20,926 bases of DNA, from contig CAYXRK010000081.1 in the NCBI GenBank assembly GCA_964467615.1, positions 1 through 20,926 on the forward strand, given 5' to 3'. Every line of letters begins with the position of its first letter. Positions within the stretch are counted from its first letter, which is position 1. Of this stretch, positions 1 to 7,448 are shown one piece after another. A program made the translations under genes and the position numbers. The notes beneath the pieces are model-generated. The model did not search any database. It had not been told where the DNA came from and worked only from the letters and a program-made list of their open reading frames with translations. The DNA comes from CAYXRK01 sp964467615. Lineage in GTDB: Bacteria > Hydrogenedentota > Hydrogenedentia > Hydrogenedentales > GCA-2746185.

Positions 1-50
1 TTAATACCCAAAGCGGCCTTTTTAGATCCCGGTGTGGTGAGCGATGCGGG

Positions 51-773
51 CTAGCCGCGTGTGGCGGCGATGGCCTCTTGCAAGGTGAAGACCTTCAAGT
101 AGAGGGCCCGCCCGATGATGACTTCATCGACCCCCGATTCCTCAAGCGCCGCCACCGCGCGAACATCGTCCAATGACGACATACCGCCAGAGGCCGTGAC
201 GGAAATACTTACCGCGTCCGCGACGGCGCGCGTCATTTCGATGTTGGGGCCTTGCATCTTTCCGTCGCGCAAGATGTCCGTGTAGATGATCCGCGCCGCC
301 CCCGCGCGTTCCACATCCCGCGCGAACGCGATCGCGTCCGTCTCGGTGACGTCGAGCCATCCGCGTAGCGCGACCTTTCCCGCCTTCGCATCTATCCCGA
401 CGGCGATTCGCCCCGGAAATCGCCCGGCGGCAGCGCGCAGGAAATCCGGATCGCTGTGTGCCGCCGTTCCTAGAATGACTCGTTCCGCTCCGAGCGCCAT
501 CACCCGCTCGACGGTTTCGATGTTCCGGACGCCCCCGCCTACTTCGTACGGGACGCAGGCATCTTTCAACTTGGCCAGATCTCGTTCGACACAGCAACGC
601 CCTTCCTTCGCGCCGTCGAGATCGACGATGTGTACCAAGTCGCCGCCTTGCGTATGCCACTCGATGGCTTGAGCGACGGGATCGTTGTTGAAGACGGTCT
701 CTTGCGCGTAGTCGCCCTGCACAAGGTTTACGCAGAGGCCTCCCCGAATGTCCACCGCGGGAACGATTCGCAT
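51..773 (-). CDS. hisA: Phosphoribosylformimino-5-aminoimidazole carboxamide ribotide isomerase (HisA)
   Basis: This cytosolic TIM-barrel enzyme carries out the Amadori isomerisation of ProFAR to PRFAR, the fourth step of histidine synthesis. The 240 residues match the usual family length and fill the whole barrel. The N-terminal VDIRGG supplies the first catalytic Asp and the second half has TDILRDGKMQG with the second. Phosphate-binding glycine loops are visible as EVGGGVRN and ASGGMSS. It starts at ATG, with AAGG about 8 nt upstream. A strong terminator separates it from rplT, so it is probably transcribed apart from the translation operon or by read-through. No other his gene is visible; the 50 bases beyond its stop are too few to show whether hisF follows. 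Bifunctional HisA/TrpF (PriA) cannot be excluded by eye, but HisA is the simplest reading. Confidence 0.96.
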   Translation of the reverse strand: MRIVPAVDIRGGLCVNLVQGDYAQETVFNNDPVAQAIEWHTQGGDLVHIVDLDGAKEGRCCVERDLAKLKDACVPYEVGGGVRNIETVERVMALGAERVILGTAAHSDPDFLRAAAGRFPGRIAVGIDAKAGKVALRGWLDVTETDAIAFARDVERAGAARIIYTDILRDGKMQGPNIEMTRAVADAVSISVTASGGMSSLDDVRAVAALEESGVDEVIIGRALYLKVFTLQEAIAATRG

Positions 774-790
774 TGGATCAACCTTGCCTC

Positions 791-820
791 CAAATAGAAA
801 ACGCCCGAATCCGGGCGTTT
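791..820 (-). terminator. Intrinsic terminator of the infC-rpmI-rplT operon
   Basis: A perfect 9-bp stem (AAACGCCCG / CGGGCGTTT, positions 799-820) encloses a 4-nt loop. Read on the minus strand it is followed by the T-rich tract TTTTCTATTT. It lies about 25 nt after the rplT stop and before the hisA start, so it should end the translation operon. Confidence 0.85.
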
Positions 821-844
821 CGCGCTTGAACTAAAGGACGATGT

Positions 845-1207
845 TTACGCGATATTGAGACTGGCCTTGACGACCGCCACCAGTTCCGTGAATCGCGGCT
901 CGTCGGTGGCGGCGATGTCGGCGAGCATCTTGCGGTTCACGTCGATCTTTGCGAGCTTGAGCCCTTGCATGAAACGGCTGTAGCTGATGCCGTTGGCGCG
1001 GGCGGCAGCGTTAATGCGCGCGATCCACAACTTGCGGAAATCGCGTTTCTTGGCTCTGCGGTCGCGGTAGGCGTAGTTACCGGCGTGGTCAATGGCCTGT
1101 TTGGCGGTCTTCAAGAGCCGGTGGCGGCTGCCTCGGTAGCCCTTGGCGAGCTTTATAATTTTGCGGCGGCGATCGCGCGACGCCGGTGCGTTAGTTGCGC
1201 GTGGCAT
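845..1207 (-). CDS. rplT: 50S ribosomal protein L20
   Basis: L20 binds 23S rRNA early in large-subunit assembly and in several bacteria also represses its own operon. The 120-residue product has the usual length. The basic N-terminal arm (RDRRRKIIKLAKGYRG) is followed by the conserved globular part with YRDRRAKKRDFRKLWI and INAAARANGISYS. The start ATG is preceded on the minus strand by GAGGAG at good spacing. It is the last gene of infC-rpmI-rplT, 64 nt after rpmI, and is closed by a strong hairpin terminator. Expression is probably set mainly by the infC leader upstream. Identity is essentially certain. Confidence 0.98.
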   Translation of the reverse strand: MPRATNAPASRDRRRKIIKLAKGYRGSRHRLLKTAKQAIDHAGNYAYRDRRAKKRDFRKLWIARINAAARANGISYSRFMQGLKLAKIDVNRKMLADIAATDEPRFTELVAVVKASLNIA

Positions 1208-1271
1208 GGTTCATCTCCTCGTGTAGTTATTGGGAAGAGTCAATTCGAAGGAAGTACAGATACCGCAGGCA

Positions 1272-1469
1272 TCAACCGTACGGCAATAGACCCTTGACCC
1301 GGCCCATGTCCGACTCGGAAAGCATTCCTCCGTTGCGCAGGCGGCGCCGCCGCTTCGCGCTCTTGCCGGTCATCAGGTGCCTTGCGCTCGCCTTCGAGCG
1401 CTTGAATTTCCCGTTCTTCGTCCGCTTGAAACGTTTCGCGGCGGAACGATTTGTTTTTAGTTTCGGCAT
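1272..1469 (-). CDS. rpmI: 50S ribosomal protein L35
   Basis: L35 is a small, very basic large-subunit protein. The 65 residues match the family length and begin with the signature MPKLKTNRSAAKRFK, followed by a lysine/arginine-rich body including RRRRLRNGGML. It lies 12 nt after infC and upstream of rplT in the conserved order infC-rpmI-rplT, so it is co-transcribed and probably translationally linked to infC. Nothing is unusual about it. Confidence 0.97.
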   Translation of the reverse strand: MPKLKTNRSAAKRFKRTKNGKFKRSKASARHLMTGKSAKRRRRLRNGGMLSESDMGRVKGLLPYG

Positions 1470-1481
1470 AACGCGTGTTCC

Positions 1482-2072
1482 TTATCCTAGTGGTTCATCT
1501 TCCGTCTTGGCCTTCGCTACCTTGGCCTTGATGAGACCCTTGGCAGGCGACAGTACGACGCTCATATTGCGGCCCTCGAGCCGCACAAACTTGACATCCG
1601 GAACGTCCTGGCAAAGGCTGCGAACTTCATTCATTGCCCTTTCCATAACTTCCCGACCGAACTCCGGGTGCGCCATTTCGCGCCCGCGAAACATAATGGT
1701 GATTTTGACTTTGTTCCCGTGTCCCAGAAACTCTTTCACGTGGTTCGTTTTGAATTCGAAGTCGTGATCCGAGATTTTCGGGCGGTATTTGATTTCCTTC
1801 ACGGTGAACGAGTGCTGGTGTTTCCGCGCTTCCTTGACCCGCTTGCTCTGCTGGAACCGGTACTTTCCATAGTCCATTATCCGGCAGACTGGCGGATCGG
1901 CTTGCGGCGCTACTTCGACAAGATCCAAACCACGCTCTTCCGCCTCGCGAATCGCATCGAGCGGGGCCATGATGCCCAATTGTTCGCCATCATCCGCAAT
2001 CACGCGGACTTGACGTGCGCGTATTTGGCGGTTCACTCGGACGTTGTCGGCCGGAGCTGTCTTCGGTGTTAT
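1482..2072 (-). CDS. infC: Translation initiation factor IF-3, probable ATA start
   Basis: IF-3 binds the 30S subunit, prevents subunit rejoining and rejects non-canonical start codons and wrong initiator tRNA. The N-terminal domain contains VNRQIRARQVRVI and GEQLGIM. The C-terminal domain has KEIKYRPKISDHDFEFK and the RNA-binding MFRGREMAHPEFG. There is no in-frame ATG at the front. An in-frame TTG exists at 2097-2099, but it lies in the T-tract of an attenuator hairpin and has no proper ribosome site. I chose ATA at 2070-2072 because AGGAGG ends 8 nt upstream, and because it leaves 12 residues before VNRQIRA, close to the E. coli protein. CTG at 2073-2075 is the alternative, with 5-nt spacing. 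ATA and CTG both belong to the codon class IF-3 discriminates against, so translation would be self-limiting as in E. coli infC with AUU. First gene of infC-rpmI-rplT. Confidence 0.93.
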   Translation of the reverse strand: MTPKTAPADNVRVNRQIRARQVRVIADDGEQLGIMAPLDAIREAEERGLDLVEVAPQADPPVCRIMDYGKYRFQQSKRVKEARKHQHSFTVKEIKYRPKISDHDFEFKTNHVKEFLGHGNKVKITIMFRGREMAHPEFGREVMERAMNEVRSLCQDVPDVKFVRLEGRNMSVVLSPAKGLIKAKVAKAKTEDEPLG

Positions 2073-2079
2073 CAGGCGA

Positions 2080-2086
2080 CCCTCCT
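2080..2086 (-). promoter_or_regulatory. Shine-Dalgarno site that decides the infC start
   Basis: The minus strand reads AGGAGGG here, an almost complete anti-16S match. It ends 8 nt before ATA (2072-2070) and 5 nt before CTG (2075-2073). It lies inside the reading frame opened by the upstream TTG, so that TTG cannot use it. Confidence 0.75.
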
Positions 2087-2097
2087 CTGTTCGGTCC

Positions 2098-2135
2098 AAA
2101 AATAAAACAGGCAGATCGCGCCAGCGTTCTGCCTG
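2098..2135 (-). terminator. Leader attenuator upstream of infC
   Basis: On the minus strand CAGGCAGA pairs perfectly with TCTGCCTG (8 bp). Inside, after an A/A mismatch, CGC pairs with GCG around a TGGC loop. TTTTATTTTT follows at once. This is a textbook intrinsic terminator only about 12 nt before the infC Shine-Dalgarno, so it should act as a transcription attenuator. In Bacillus subtilis the same operon is attenuated in its infC leader by L20; the same control here is inference. A second hairpin (AGAAGC-GGGC-GCTTCT, 2189-2204) lies earlier in the leader. Confidence 0.75.
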
Positions 2136-2225
2136 TAGACCTTCTATGTCTATAGGGGCCCTACCGGCTCATCGAAGGCCGTAAGGCGAGAAGCGGGCGC
2201 TTCTACTTGTTCAAACTAGGGCCAA

Positions 2226-2254
2226 AGCATAGCAAACGTTGCGGTCAGGTTCAA
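2226..2254 (-). promoter_or_regulatory. Promoter of the infC-rpmI-rplT operon
   Basis: The minus strand shows TTGAAC (2254-2249), a 17-nt spacer, then TATGCT (2231-2226) preceded by TG as in an extended -10. Transcription would start near 2219, giving a leader of roughly 145 nt that contains both hairpins. Each hexamer matches the sigma-70 consensus at 4 of 6 positions, so this is a prediction of moderate strength. Confidence 0.5.
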
Positions 2255-2342
2255 TGTCCGGGCCTTCGACAGATATCCAAGAAACTTCCTCGCGCCGTAT
2301 GGTATTTTCTGGCTTGCGCGGCGCGGGCCGCAAAGGGGGAAC

Positions 2343-3338
2343 ATGGCTCTTAGAAAGCATCTTCTCGTGCTCATGGGTGGAATGAGCCCGGAACACGACG
2401 TTTCGATCAAGTCCGGGGAAAACGTACTCAAGCACCTGAATCAGGACCGATACCACGTCCACAAGTGCCTCATTACGCGAAGCGGCGAATGGCAGTTTGA
2501 CGACGAATCTGAGTACCTCGACGTGTCAGACGGCACCGTCCGCCTGCGCAAACTCCACCCGGATTGCGTGTTCATTGCGTTGCATGGGCCCTTCGGCGAG
2601 GACGGGCGGATTCAGGGGATGCTCGATATGCTCGGCATTCCGTACACGGGTTCGGGTTGCGCCGCGAGCGCCATCGCTATCGACAAGCGCCGCGCGAAGA
2701 CGCTCGTCAAGGCGGCGGGAGTCACCGTCGCGGACCACATCGAGTTCACGCACGGCCAGTGGGACGCAGGCCGCAAGGAATTGTCGGGGCGGGTGCGTGA
2801 GGAAATCGGCTTTCCGTGCGTCGTGAAGAGTCCGCGCCAAGGCTCGAGCTTGGGCATGGGAATTCCGCAAACGCTCGAGGAATTCCCCGCCGTCGTGGAT
2901 CACGTGTTCGGCTTTGGATATCACGCGATGGTCGAGCGGTTCGTGTCCGGGGTTGAGCTAACGTGCGCCGTGCTGGACGTGGACGAAATCGAGCGGCCGC
3001 GCGCGTTACCCGTCACGGAGATTCGCCCGGTGAGCGCAAAGTTTTTCGACTATCACGCCAAGTACACCCCCAAGGCCTCCGAGGAAATCACGCCCGCCAA
3101 AATCCCCGACGCGATACGGGACCGCGCCCAGGAGATCGCCGTGCGTGCGCATGAGACCGTGGGTTGCCGGGGTTTCAGCCGCAGCGATATGATCTTGAGC
3201 GGCGACCAACTTGTATGGCTCGAGGTCAACACGGTGCCGGGCCTGACCGAGACGTCGCTCTTCCCCCAGGCCGCGCTGGCGGACGGCATTGCGTTGCCGG
3301 AACTTTTCGACCTGCTCATCGACGCCGCGATGGCGTAG
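2343..3338 (+). CDS. ddl: D-alanine--D-alanine ligase
   Basis: This cytosolic ATP-grasp ligase joins two D-alanines for the peptidoglycan pentapeptide. The 331 residues are of normal length. The N-terminal domain has MGGMSPEHDVS with the substrate-binding Glu17. The central part has HGPFGEDGRIQGML and IPYTGSG. The ATP-grasp core shows VKSPRQGSSLGM. The metal and ATP region ends with RSDMIL (Asp282) and LEVNTVPGLTETSL (Glu294, Asn296). The loop FFDYHAKY carries the tyrosine typical of D-Ala-D-Ala rather than VanA-type D-lactate ligases. The start ATG has GGGGGA just upstream. dapF follows after 20 nt on the same strand, so the two peptidoglycan-precursor genes probably share a transcript. Confidence 0.96.
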   Translation: MALRKHLLVLMGGMSPEHDVSIKSGENVLKHLNQDRYHVHKCLITRSGEWQFDDESEYLDVSDGTVRLRKLHPDCVFIALHGPFGEDGRIQGMLDMLGIPYTGSGCAASAIAIDKRRAKTLVKAAGVTVADHIEFTHGQWDAGRKELSGRVREEIGFPCVVKSPRQGSSLGMGIPQTLEEFPAVVDHVFGFGYHAMVERFVSGVELTCAVLDVDEIERPRALPVTEIRPVSAKFFDYHAKYTPKASEEITPAKIPDAIRDRAQEIAVRAHETVGCRGFSRSDMILSGDQLVWLEVNTVPGLTETSLFPQAALADGIALPELFDLLIDAAMA

Positions 3339-3358
3339 CGGTGGACCGCGAAACGACC

Positions 3359-4210
3359 ATGAAAACGATTTCCTATACCAAAATGCACGGCCTCGGGAAC
3401 GATTATCTTTTTATCGAGGGCAAGAAGTTCCCCGTGCACGATTGGCCCGAACTCTCTCGCCGTATGAGTCATCGTCACCTTGGCGCGGGCTCGGACGGGA
3501 TTATCTTGATTCTCCCCGGCCAATCAGGCGATTTTCGCATGCGGATGTTCAATGCTGACGGCTCCGAGGCCGAGACTTGTGGTAACGGAATCCGGTGTTT
3601 CGCCAAGTATGTGTTCGAGCGCGGGATGACCGCGAAGACTGACTTTGTAATTGATACCGGCGGCGGACCGAACCGGGTCGAGCTTCGCGTGAACGACGGG
3701 CGGGTCGAACGCGTACGCTCGAACATGGGCAGGCCGAAGTTTGAACGCGCGGAGATTCCGATGATCGGCCCGCCGGGACGTGTCCTCGAAGAGGAACTAA
3801 ACGTGGACGGGACCGTCGTTCACGTGACGTGCGCCAACGTCGGCAACCCGCATGCCGTTGTATTTGTCGATGATGCGACGGCGGTTGATCTTCACGACCT
3901 CGGCCCCAAGATCGAGCACCATCCCGCGTTTCCTCAACGCACGAACGTGGAGTTCGTGAACGTCGTCGACCGCGCCAACATCGTCATGCGAATTTGGGAA
4001 CGCGGCAGCGGCGTCACGATGGCGAGCGGTAGCGGCTCCTGCGGCGCGGCGCTCGCTTCCATGATCACGGGACGCGTAGACCGCAAGGTGCAGGTACACC
4101 TCGTGTACGGGGCGTTGGGCATCGAGTGGGCGGACGACGGTTTCGTCTACCAGGAAGGCCCCGCGACCGAGGTGTACACGGGAGAATTCCCGCTCAACGG
4201 CCTTGCGTAG
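3359..4210 (+). CDS. dapF: Diaminopimelate epimerase-like protein with Ser at the second catalytic position
   Basis: DapF converts LL- to meso-diaminopimelate for lysine and peptidoglycan. The 283-residue protein has both halves of the fold. The N-terminal motif is MHGLGNDY and the first active-site motif is AETCGNGIRCFAKYV with Cys74. CANVGNPHAVVFV follows, then WERGSGVTMASGSGSCGAA. In characterised epimerases the last motif reads ACG(S/T)GAC, with the second catalytic cysteine; here the codon at 4025-4027 is AGC, so Ser223 replaces it. All surrounding residues are kept and the frame is intact. I chose ATG 3359; an in-frame GTG at 3341 is possible, and the open frame further upstream overlaps ddl. 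It lies 20 nt after ddl. It could be the cell's working DapF with an altered base, or a paralogue with another activity. It is not PhzF-like, because the first Cys motif is intact. Confidence 0.9.
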   Translation: MKTISYTKMHGLGNDYLFIEGKKFPVHDWPELSRRMSHRHLGAGSDGIILILPGQSGDFRMRMFNADGSEAETCGNGIRCFAKYVFERGMTAKTDFVIDTGGGPNRVELRVNDGRVERVRSNMGRPKFERAEIPMIGPPGRVLEEELNVDGTVVHVTCANVGNPHAVVFVDDATAVDLHDLGPKIEHHPAFPQRTNVEFVNVVDRANIVMRIWERGSGVTMASGSGSCGAALASMITGRVDRKVQVHLVYGALGIEWADDGFVYQEGPATEVYTGEFPLNGLA

Positions 4211-4232
4211 ACCGGTCGCGCGGCGCAGTACC

Positions 4233-5633
4233 TCACGTCTTTACCCGAACTCGATACGTCACCTTCGCTTCCCCGTCGGCCTTCACCGCTACATGAAAGA
4301 TAGCGGTAAATGCATCTTTCTTTTCGAAATCCTGCGACTTCTGGATGATCTCCCAATCGCTCTGCATCGGTTCAACGACATCGACCGTGATGTCCTGTTC
4401 TTTGTGGTTGCGCACCGTGATTTCGTACGCGCTTTCGAACACGTCGCTGGCGATCTGGCGGAAATCGGTCTGCACGCGATCGCCGATCACGTCGAACGCC
4501 TTGCCGAGACGTAGCTTGACCATTTCATCTTTAGGCGTGTGTTTGATTTGATCCTCGCCAGCGAACTGCAACATCGCCTCGGAGTCTTCCTGATACACGC
4601 GCATGATACCGGCCGGCAGCGGCATGCCCATGTCGTTCTTCTCTTCGTTCTTGAAATCCAGAAAGACCTCCACGTGCTCGCCCAGCATCGGCTGCATCGG
4701 CTGATAGTAGAAATACGTTTGCCCGCGGTACTCGTACACCTTCCGGCACCCGACGGACGCCGCCGTCAACAGCGCCAACTGCTTGGATTGGTTCTGCTTG
4801 ATCGTCGTCCGCCGCGGCATCGAATACAGGTGGTATTCGGCGAAGGATTCTTCCGACGGCATCGGCGCCGCGACAGCCATCTCGGCCGTCCTAAGATTCC
4901 GGGCCATCTTGTCGTACACTTGCGGTTGGACTTGGTTCACGTCTCCCGCCACGAGCTTTAGCCGCGCGTTGGTGAACGTCGCGCCGGATTGGTTGTTCAT
5001 CGTGACCCAGCCGTCGATGTCCAGCTTCTTCTCGTCCTTCGCTAGCGTCACCACGTAGTCCGCCTTCCAACTCACGCCGTTGGTCAGGTACGTCGCCTCG
5101 AGCGTTTGCCCCGCAGTGTCGTTCTCGAGCGTCCAGATCAGCGAAGGTTTCGCGATGAGGTTCTCGGGGACTTTCGGCAGCACAACGCTTCCAGGGTGGC
5201 CAAGATAAATCTGGCCGTCCACGCGATACACGGGCCCGCCGTTGATGCTCATCAGTTCGGCCTCGACGCGCTCGAAACCGACTTCCTTGCTGAAATTGAT
5301 GAGCGACACCGTTTGACCGACGTATTTCTCCATCAGCTTTTCGGGGCTGATCAAATCGTATTCGTAGTTCTGCTCCAGAATACGGACCGATCCCGCGCCC
5401 GAAACGGACTGCAGGCTCACCGTCTCCGGCCGAATTTGCTCGGCCACGTCCTCGAACCGTAGCTCCACCGTCCCGGTTCCCAGCGTCAGCTTACGAACGT
5501 CCCGCACCAGCGCCAGCCCGTTGTTGTAGGCCGTCAGGGCGACGTCCGTCTGGTCTTGCAGCGTTGTCGCCTGTTGACCCCAGGCGGCCAGGGAAGTGAT
5601 CACCATCGAGCAGATCAAGTATCGGGGATTCAT
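4233..5633 (-). CDS. Secreted DUF4139 domain-containing protein
   Basis: The 466-residue product starts with a probable signal peptide (basic start, hydrophobic ICSMVITSLAAWG, then QQ). The rest matches the DUF4139 pattern by eye: early strands with YNNGLALVRDVRKL and VELRFEDVAEQIRPETV, and the typical central segment YLTNGVSWKADYVV followed by GWVTMNNQSGATF and LKLVAGDVN. The C-terminus is beta-rich and ends in a YRVRVKT strand. Family members are predicted extracytoplasmic beta-sandwich proteins without an agreed biochemical role, so I assign none. The gene converges with dapF (22 nt between stops) and diverges from the cyclase gene. AAGGA precedes its ATG. There is one long open frame with no sign of damage. 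Confidence 0.8.
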   Translation of the reverse strand: MNPRYLICSMVITSLAAWGQQATTLQDQTDVALTAYNNGLALVRDVRKLTLGTGTVELRFEDVAEQIRPETVSLQSVSGAGSVRILEQNYEYDLISPEKLMEKYVGQTVSLINFSKEVGFERVEAELMSINGGPVYRVDGQIYLGHPGSVVLPKVPENLIAKPSLIWTLENDTAGQTLEATYLTNGVSWKADYVVTLAKDEKKLDIDGWVTMNNQSGATFTNARLKLVAGDVNQVQPQVYDKMARNLRTAEMAVAAPMPSEESFAEYHLYSMPRRTTIKQNQSKQLALLTAASVGCRKVYEYRGQTYFYYQPMQPMLGEHVEVFLDFKNEEKNDMGMPLPAGIMRVYQEDSEAMLQFAGEDQIKHTPKDEMVKLRLGKAFDVIGDRVQTDFRQIASDVFESAYEITVRNHKEQDITVDVVEPMQSDWEIIQKSQDFEKKDAFTAIFHVAVKADGEAKVTYRVRVKT

Positions 5634-5712
5634 CGCAGGGTCCTTTTCGATTGTTGACTATCCTACACCGCCTTAGACACCGTCCGCGCCACGGGGTTCG
5701 GCTCGATTCGCC

Positions 5713-5742
5713 TTGGACGATCTACTACGCCACTGGTATCAT
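5713..5742 (+). promoter_or_regulatory. Extended -10 promoter of the FHA-GAF-cyclase gene
   Basis: TTGGAC (5713-5718), an 18-nt spacer ending in TGG, then TATCAT (5737-5742). The TG one base before the -10 makes it an extended -10 element. The start would be near 5749, a very short leader that still holds the AGGGGAG ribosome site before ATG 5763. Confidence 0.45.
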
Positions 5743-5762
5743 CTTGCGCCGAGGGGAGTAGG

Positions 5763-7412
5763 ATGCCTCAAATTCAAATCGAACAGCCCGGCGTGCCGCC
5801 GTTGACGGTCAACCTCATGAAACCGGAGACCGGTTTCGGCCGCGCCGACAACAACGACGTCGTCCTCGTCGCGGATGAGGTTTCCCGCAATCACGCCATC
5901 ATCAAGCTGGTGGGCGGCGAAACGATGCTCGAGGATCTCAAGAGTCTCAACGGGACTTACGTCAATCGTCAGCGCGTCGTCCAACGTGTCCTGACGGACA
6001 AGGATGAGGTATGGTTCGGCGGCAAGTGCCGCGCGATTTTCATGGATGATCCGGAGGAAGTCAAATCGGCCCGGCGTCAAAAAGGCGATTCGAAGTTGTC
6101 CCGCGAGTTGGCCGGCATTCGCGACGAGATGGAGGCCGTGACCGCCAATTTATCCATGATCGGCAAGGTAGCTGGCGAGTCTACGCTGAAGGGCGAAACG
6201 CCCGCGCCGGTCCACAAGATCGAAGTCGAGAAGATGGGCCGCGCATTCCGGCGGCTCGATGCGCTCTACCGCGCGAGCAAGCTGCTCGCTTCGGAGTTCG
6301 ATCTTCAAAAGCGGATGGAAGACATTATCGATCTGGCGATCGACATCACCGACGCGGAACGCGGCTTCCTGATTCTCCGCGAAGAAGGTACGGACAAGTT
6401 CGCCGCGAGCGTGGCGCGCAAGATGGGGCAGGAATTGTCCGTCAGTTCGCCGAGCATGGGCATCGCCCGGAAGGCCGCGATTGAAGGCGAGCCCGTTCTA
6501 ATGGCGAATTCCAGCGACGACAGCCGGTTCGGTTCGCGGCAGAGCATTATCGCGCAGCGTATCTTAAGCGCGATGTGCGTTCCGCTCAAGATCGAAGACC
6601 GAAATCTCGGCGCGCTGTACGTTGACTCGCGTCAACTCGGCTTCAACTTCAACGAAGAAGACCTCGAACTCTTCCAGGCCCTGGCGAACCAATCGGCGAT
6701 GGCCATCGACAACGTCCGGCTCTACGAACGCATGCTCGAATCCGAAAAACGCCGCGCCAGCCTCGGCCGGTTCCTATCGCCGGGCATCGTCGAAATGATC
6801 ATGCAGCAAGACAGTATTCTCGAACTGGGGGGCGGCCAGACCCGCGAGGTCACGACGATGTTCTGCGACATTCGCGCCTTTACTCCGATGGCCGAGGGGA
6901 TGACCCCCGCCGATCTCATTGCGCTCCTCAATCAACATTTTACCGCCATGACCGAGATCATTTTCCGTCACAAGGGGACGCTCGACAAATATGTCGGGGA
7001 CGAAGTGATGGCGCTCTTCGGGGCGCCCTTCGATACCGGCGCGGACGCTCGACTTGCGATCGAGGCGTCGCTCGAAATGCAAACCAAAAACGCCGAATTG
7101 AATCTGAATCGCATTGAACGCGGATGGCCTACCTTCGAGATCGGGATCGGAGTCAACACCGGCGAAGTGATCGCCGGATACGTCGGTTCGCCCGACCGCA
7201 TGGATTTTACTGTACTCGGCGATCACGTCAATGTCGCCAGCCGTCTGTGCTCCTACGCGAAGGCCGGCCAAGTCATCGCGGGATCGCTCACCTACGAGCA
7301 CGTCAAGGATCTGGTCGAGGCCGAGTGCCACGGCACCCCCAGCCTCAAAGGCAAGGTCGCGTCGGTGACGGTTTACCACATCCTGCGCCTCAAAGAGCCC
7401 GCGCGTGTGTAG
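5763..7412 (+). CDS. FHA-GAF class III adenylate cyclase
   Basis: The 549-residue soluble protein probably makes cAMP under the control of two sensory modules. An FHA domain (about 1-100) has GFGRADNNDVVL (Arg27), SRNHA (Ser41, His44) and SLNGTYVN (Asn63), the phosphothreonine-binding pattern. A charged helical linker leads to a GAF domain (about 165-320). After a short helix, the cyclase homology domain (about 355-549) has both metal aspartates (Asp369 in FCDIRAFT, Asp413 in KYVGDE). It also has the purine-reading Lys409 and the transition-state pair Asn490/Arg494 in GDHVNVASRL. The second purine-reading position is Thr483, as in class IIIb cyclases, several of which respond to bicarbonate. 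AGGGGAG lies 3-5 nt before the ATG. No cAMP receptor is nearby. The GAF ligand is unknown. Confidence 0.93.
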   Translation: MPQIQIEQPGVPPLTVNLMKPETGFGRADNNDVVLVADEVSRNHAIIKLVGGETMLEDLKSLNGTYVNRQRVVQRVLTDKDEVWFGGKCRAIFMDDPEEVKSARRQKGDSKLSRELAGIRDEMEAVTANLSMIGKVAGESTLKGETPAPVHKIEVEKMGRAFRRLDALYRASKLLASEFDLQKRMEDIIDLAIDITDAERGFLILREEGTDKFAASVARKMGQELSVSSPSMGIARKAAIEGEPVLMANSSDDSRFGSRQSIIAQRILSAMCVPLKIEDRNLGALYVDSRQLGFNFNEEDLELFQALANQSAMAIDNVRLYERMLESEKRRASLGRFLSPGIVEMIMQQDSILELGGGQTREVTTMFCDIRAFTPMAEGMTPADLIALLNQHFTAMTEIIFRHKGTLDKYVGDEVMALFGAPFDTGADARLAIEASLEMQTKNAELNLNRIERGWPTFEIGIGVNTGEVIAGYVGSPDRMDFTVLGDHVNVASRLCSYAKAGQVIAGSLTYEHVKDLVEAECHGTPSLKGKVASVTVYHILRLKEPARV

Positions 7413-7448
7413 ATCGTTTTGATGGCGCCAAGACCGGGCCGGGTGCGC

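Noticed and set aside
1..50. A possible gene after hisA
   Set aside because: Only 50 bases remain; a TTG at 11-9 on the minus strand is not enough to call a gene.
142..672. Long open frames overlapping hisA on both strands
   Set aside because: They are Arg/Ser/Pro-rich shadows of a well-conserved gene, a common effect in GC-rich DNA.
2073..2099. TTG at 2097-2099 as the infC start
   Set aside because: It lies in the T-tract of the attenuator and has no ribosome site of its own; the strong AGGAGGG is downstream of it.
3164..3358. Upstream extension of dapF to 3164
   Set aside because: It would overlap ddl by 175 bases with non-conserved residues; the family begins at MKTISYTKMHG.
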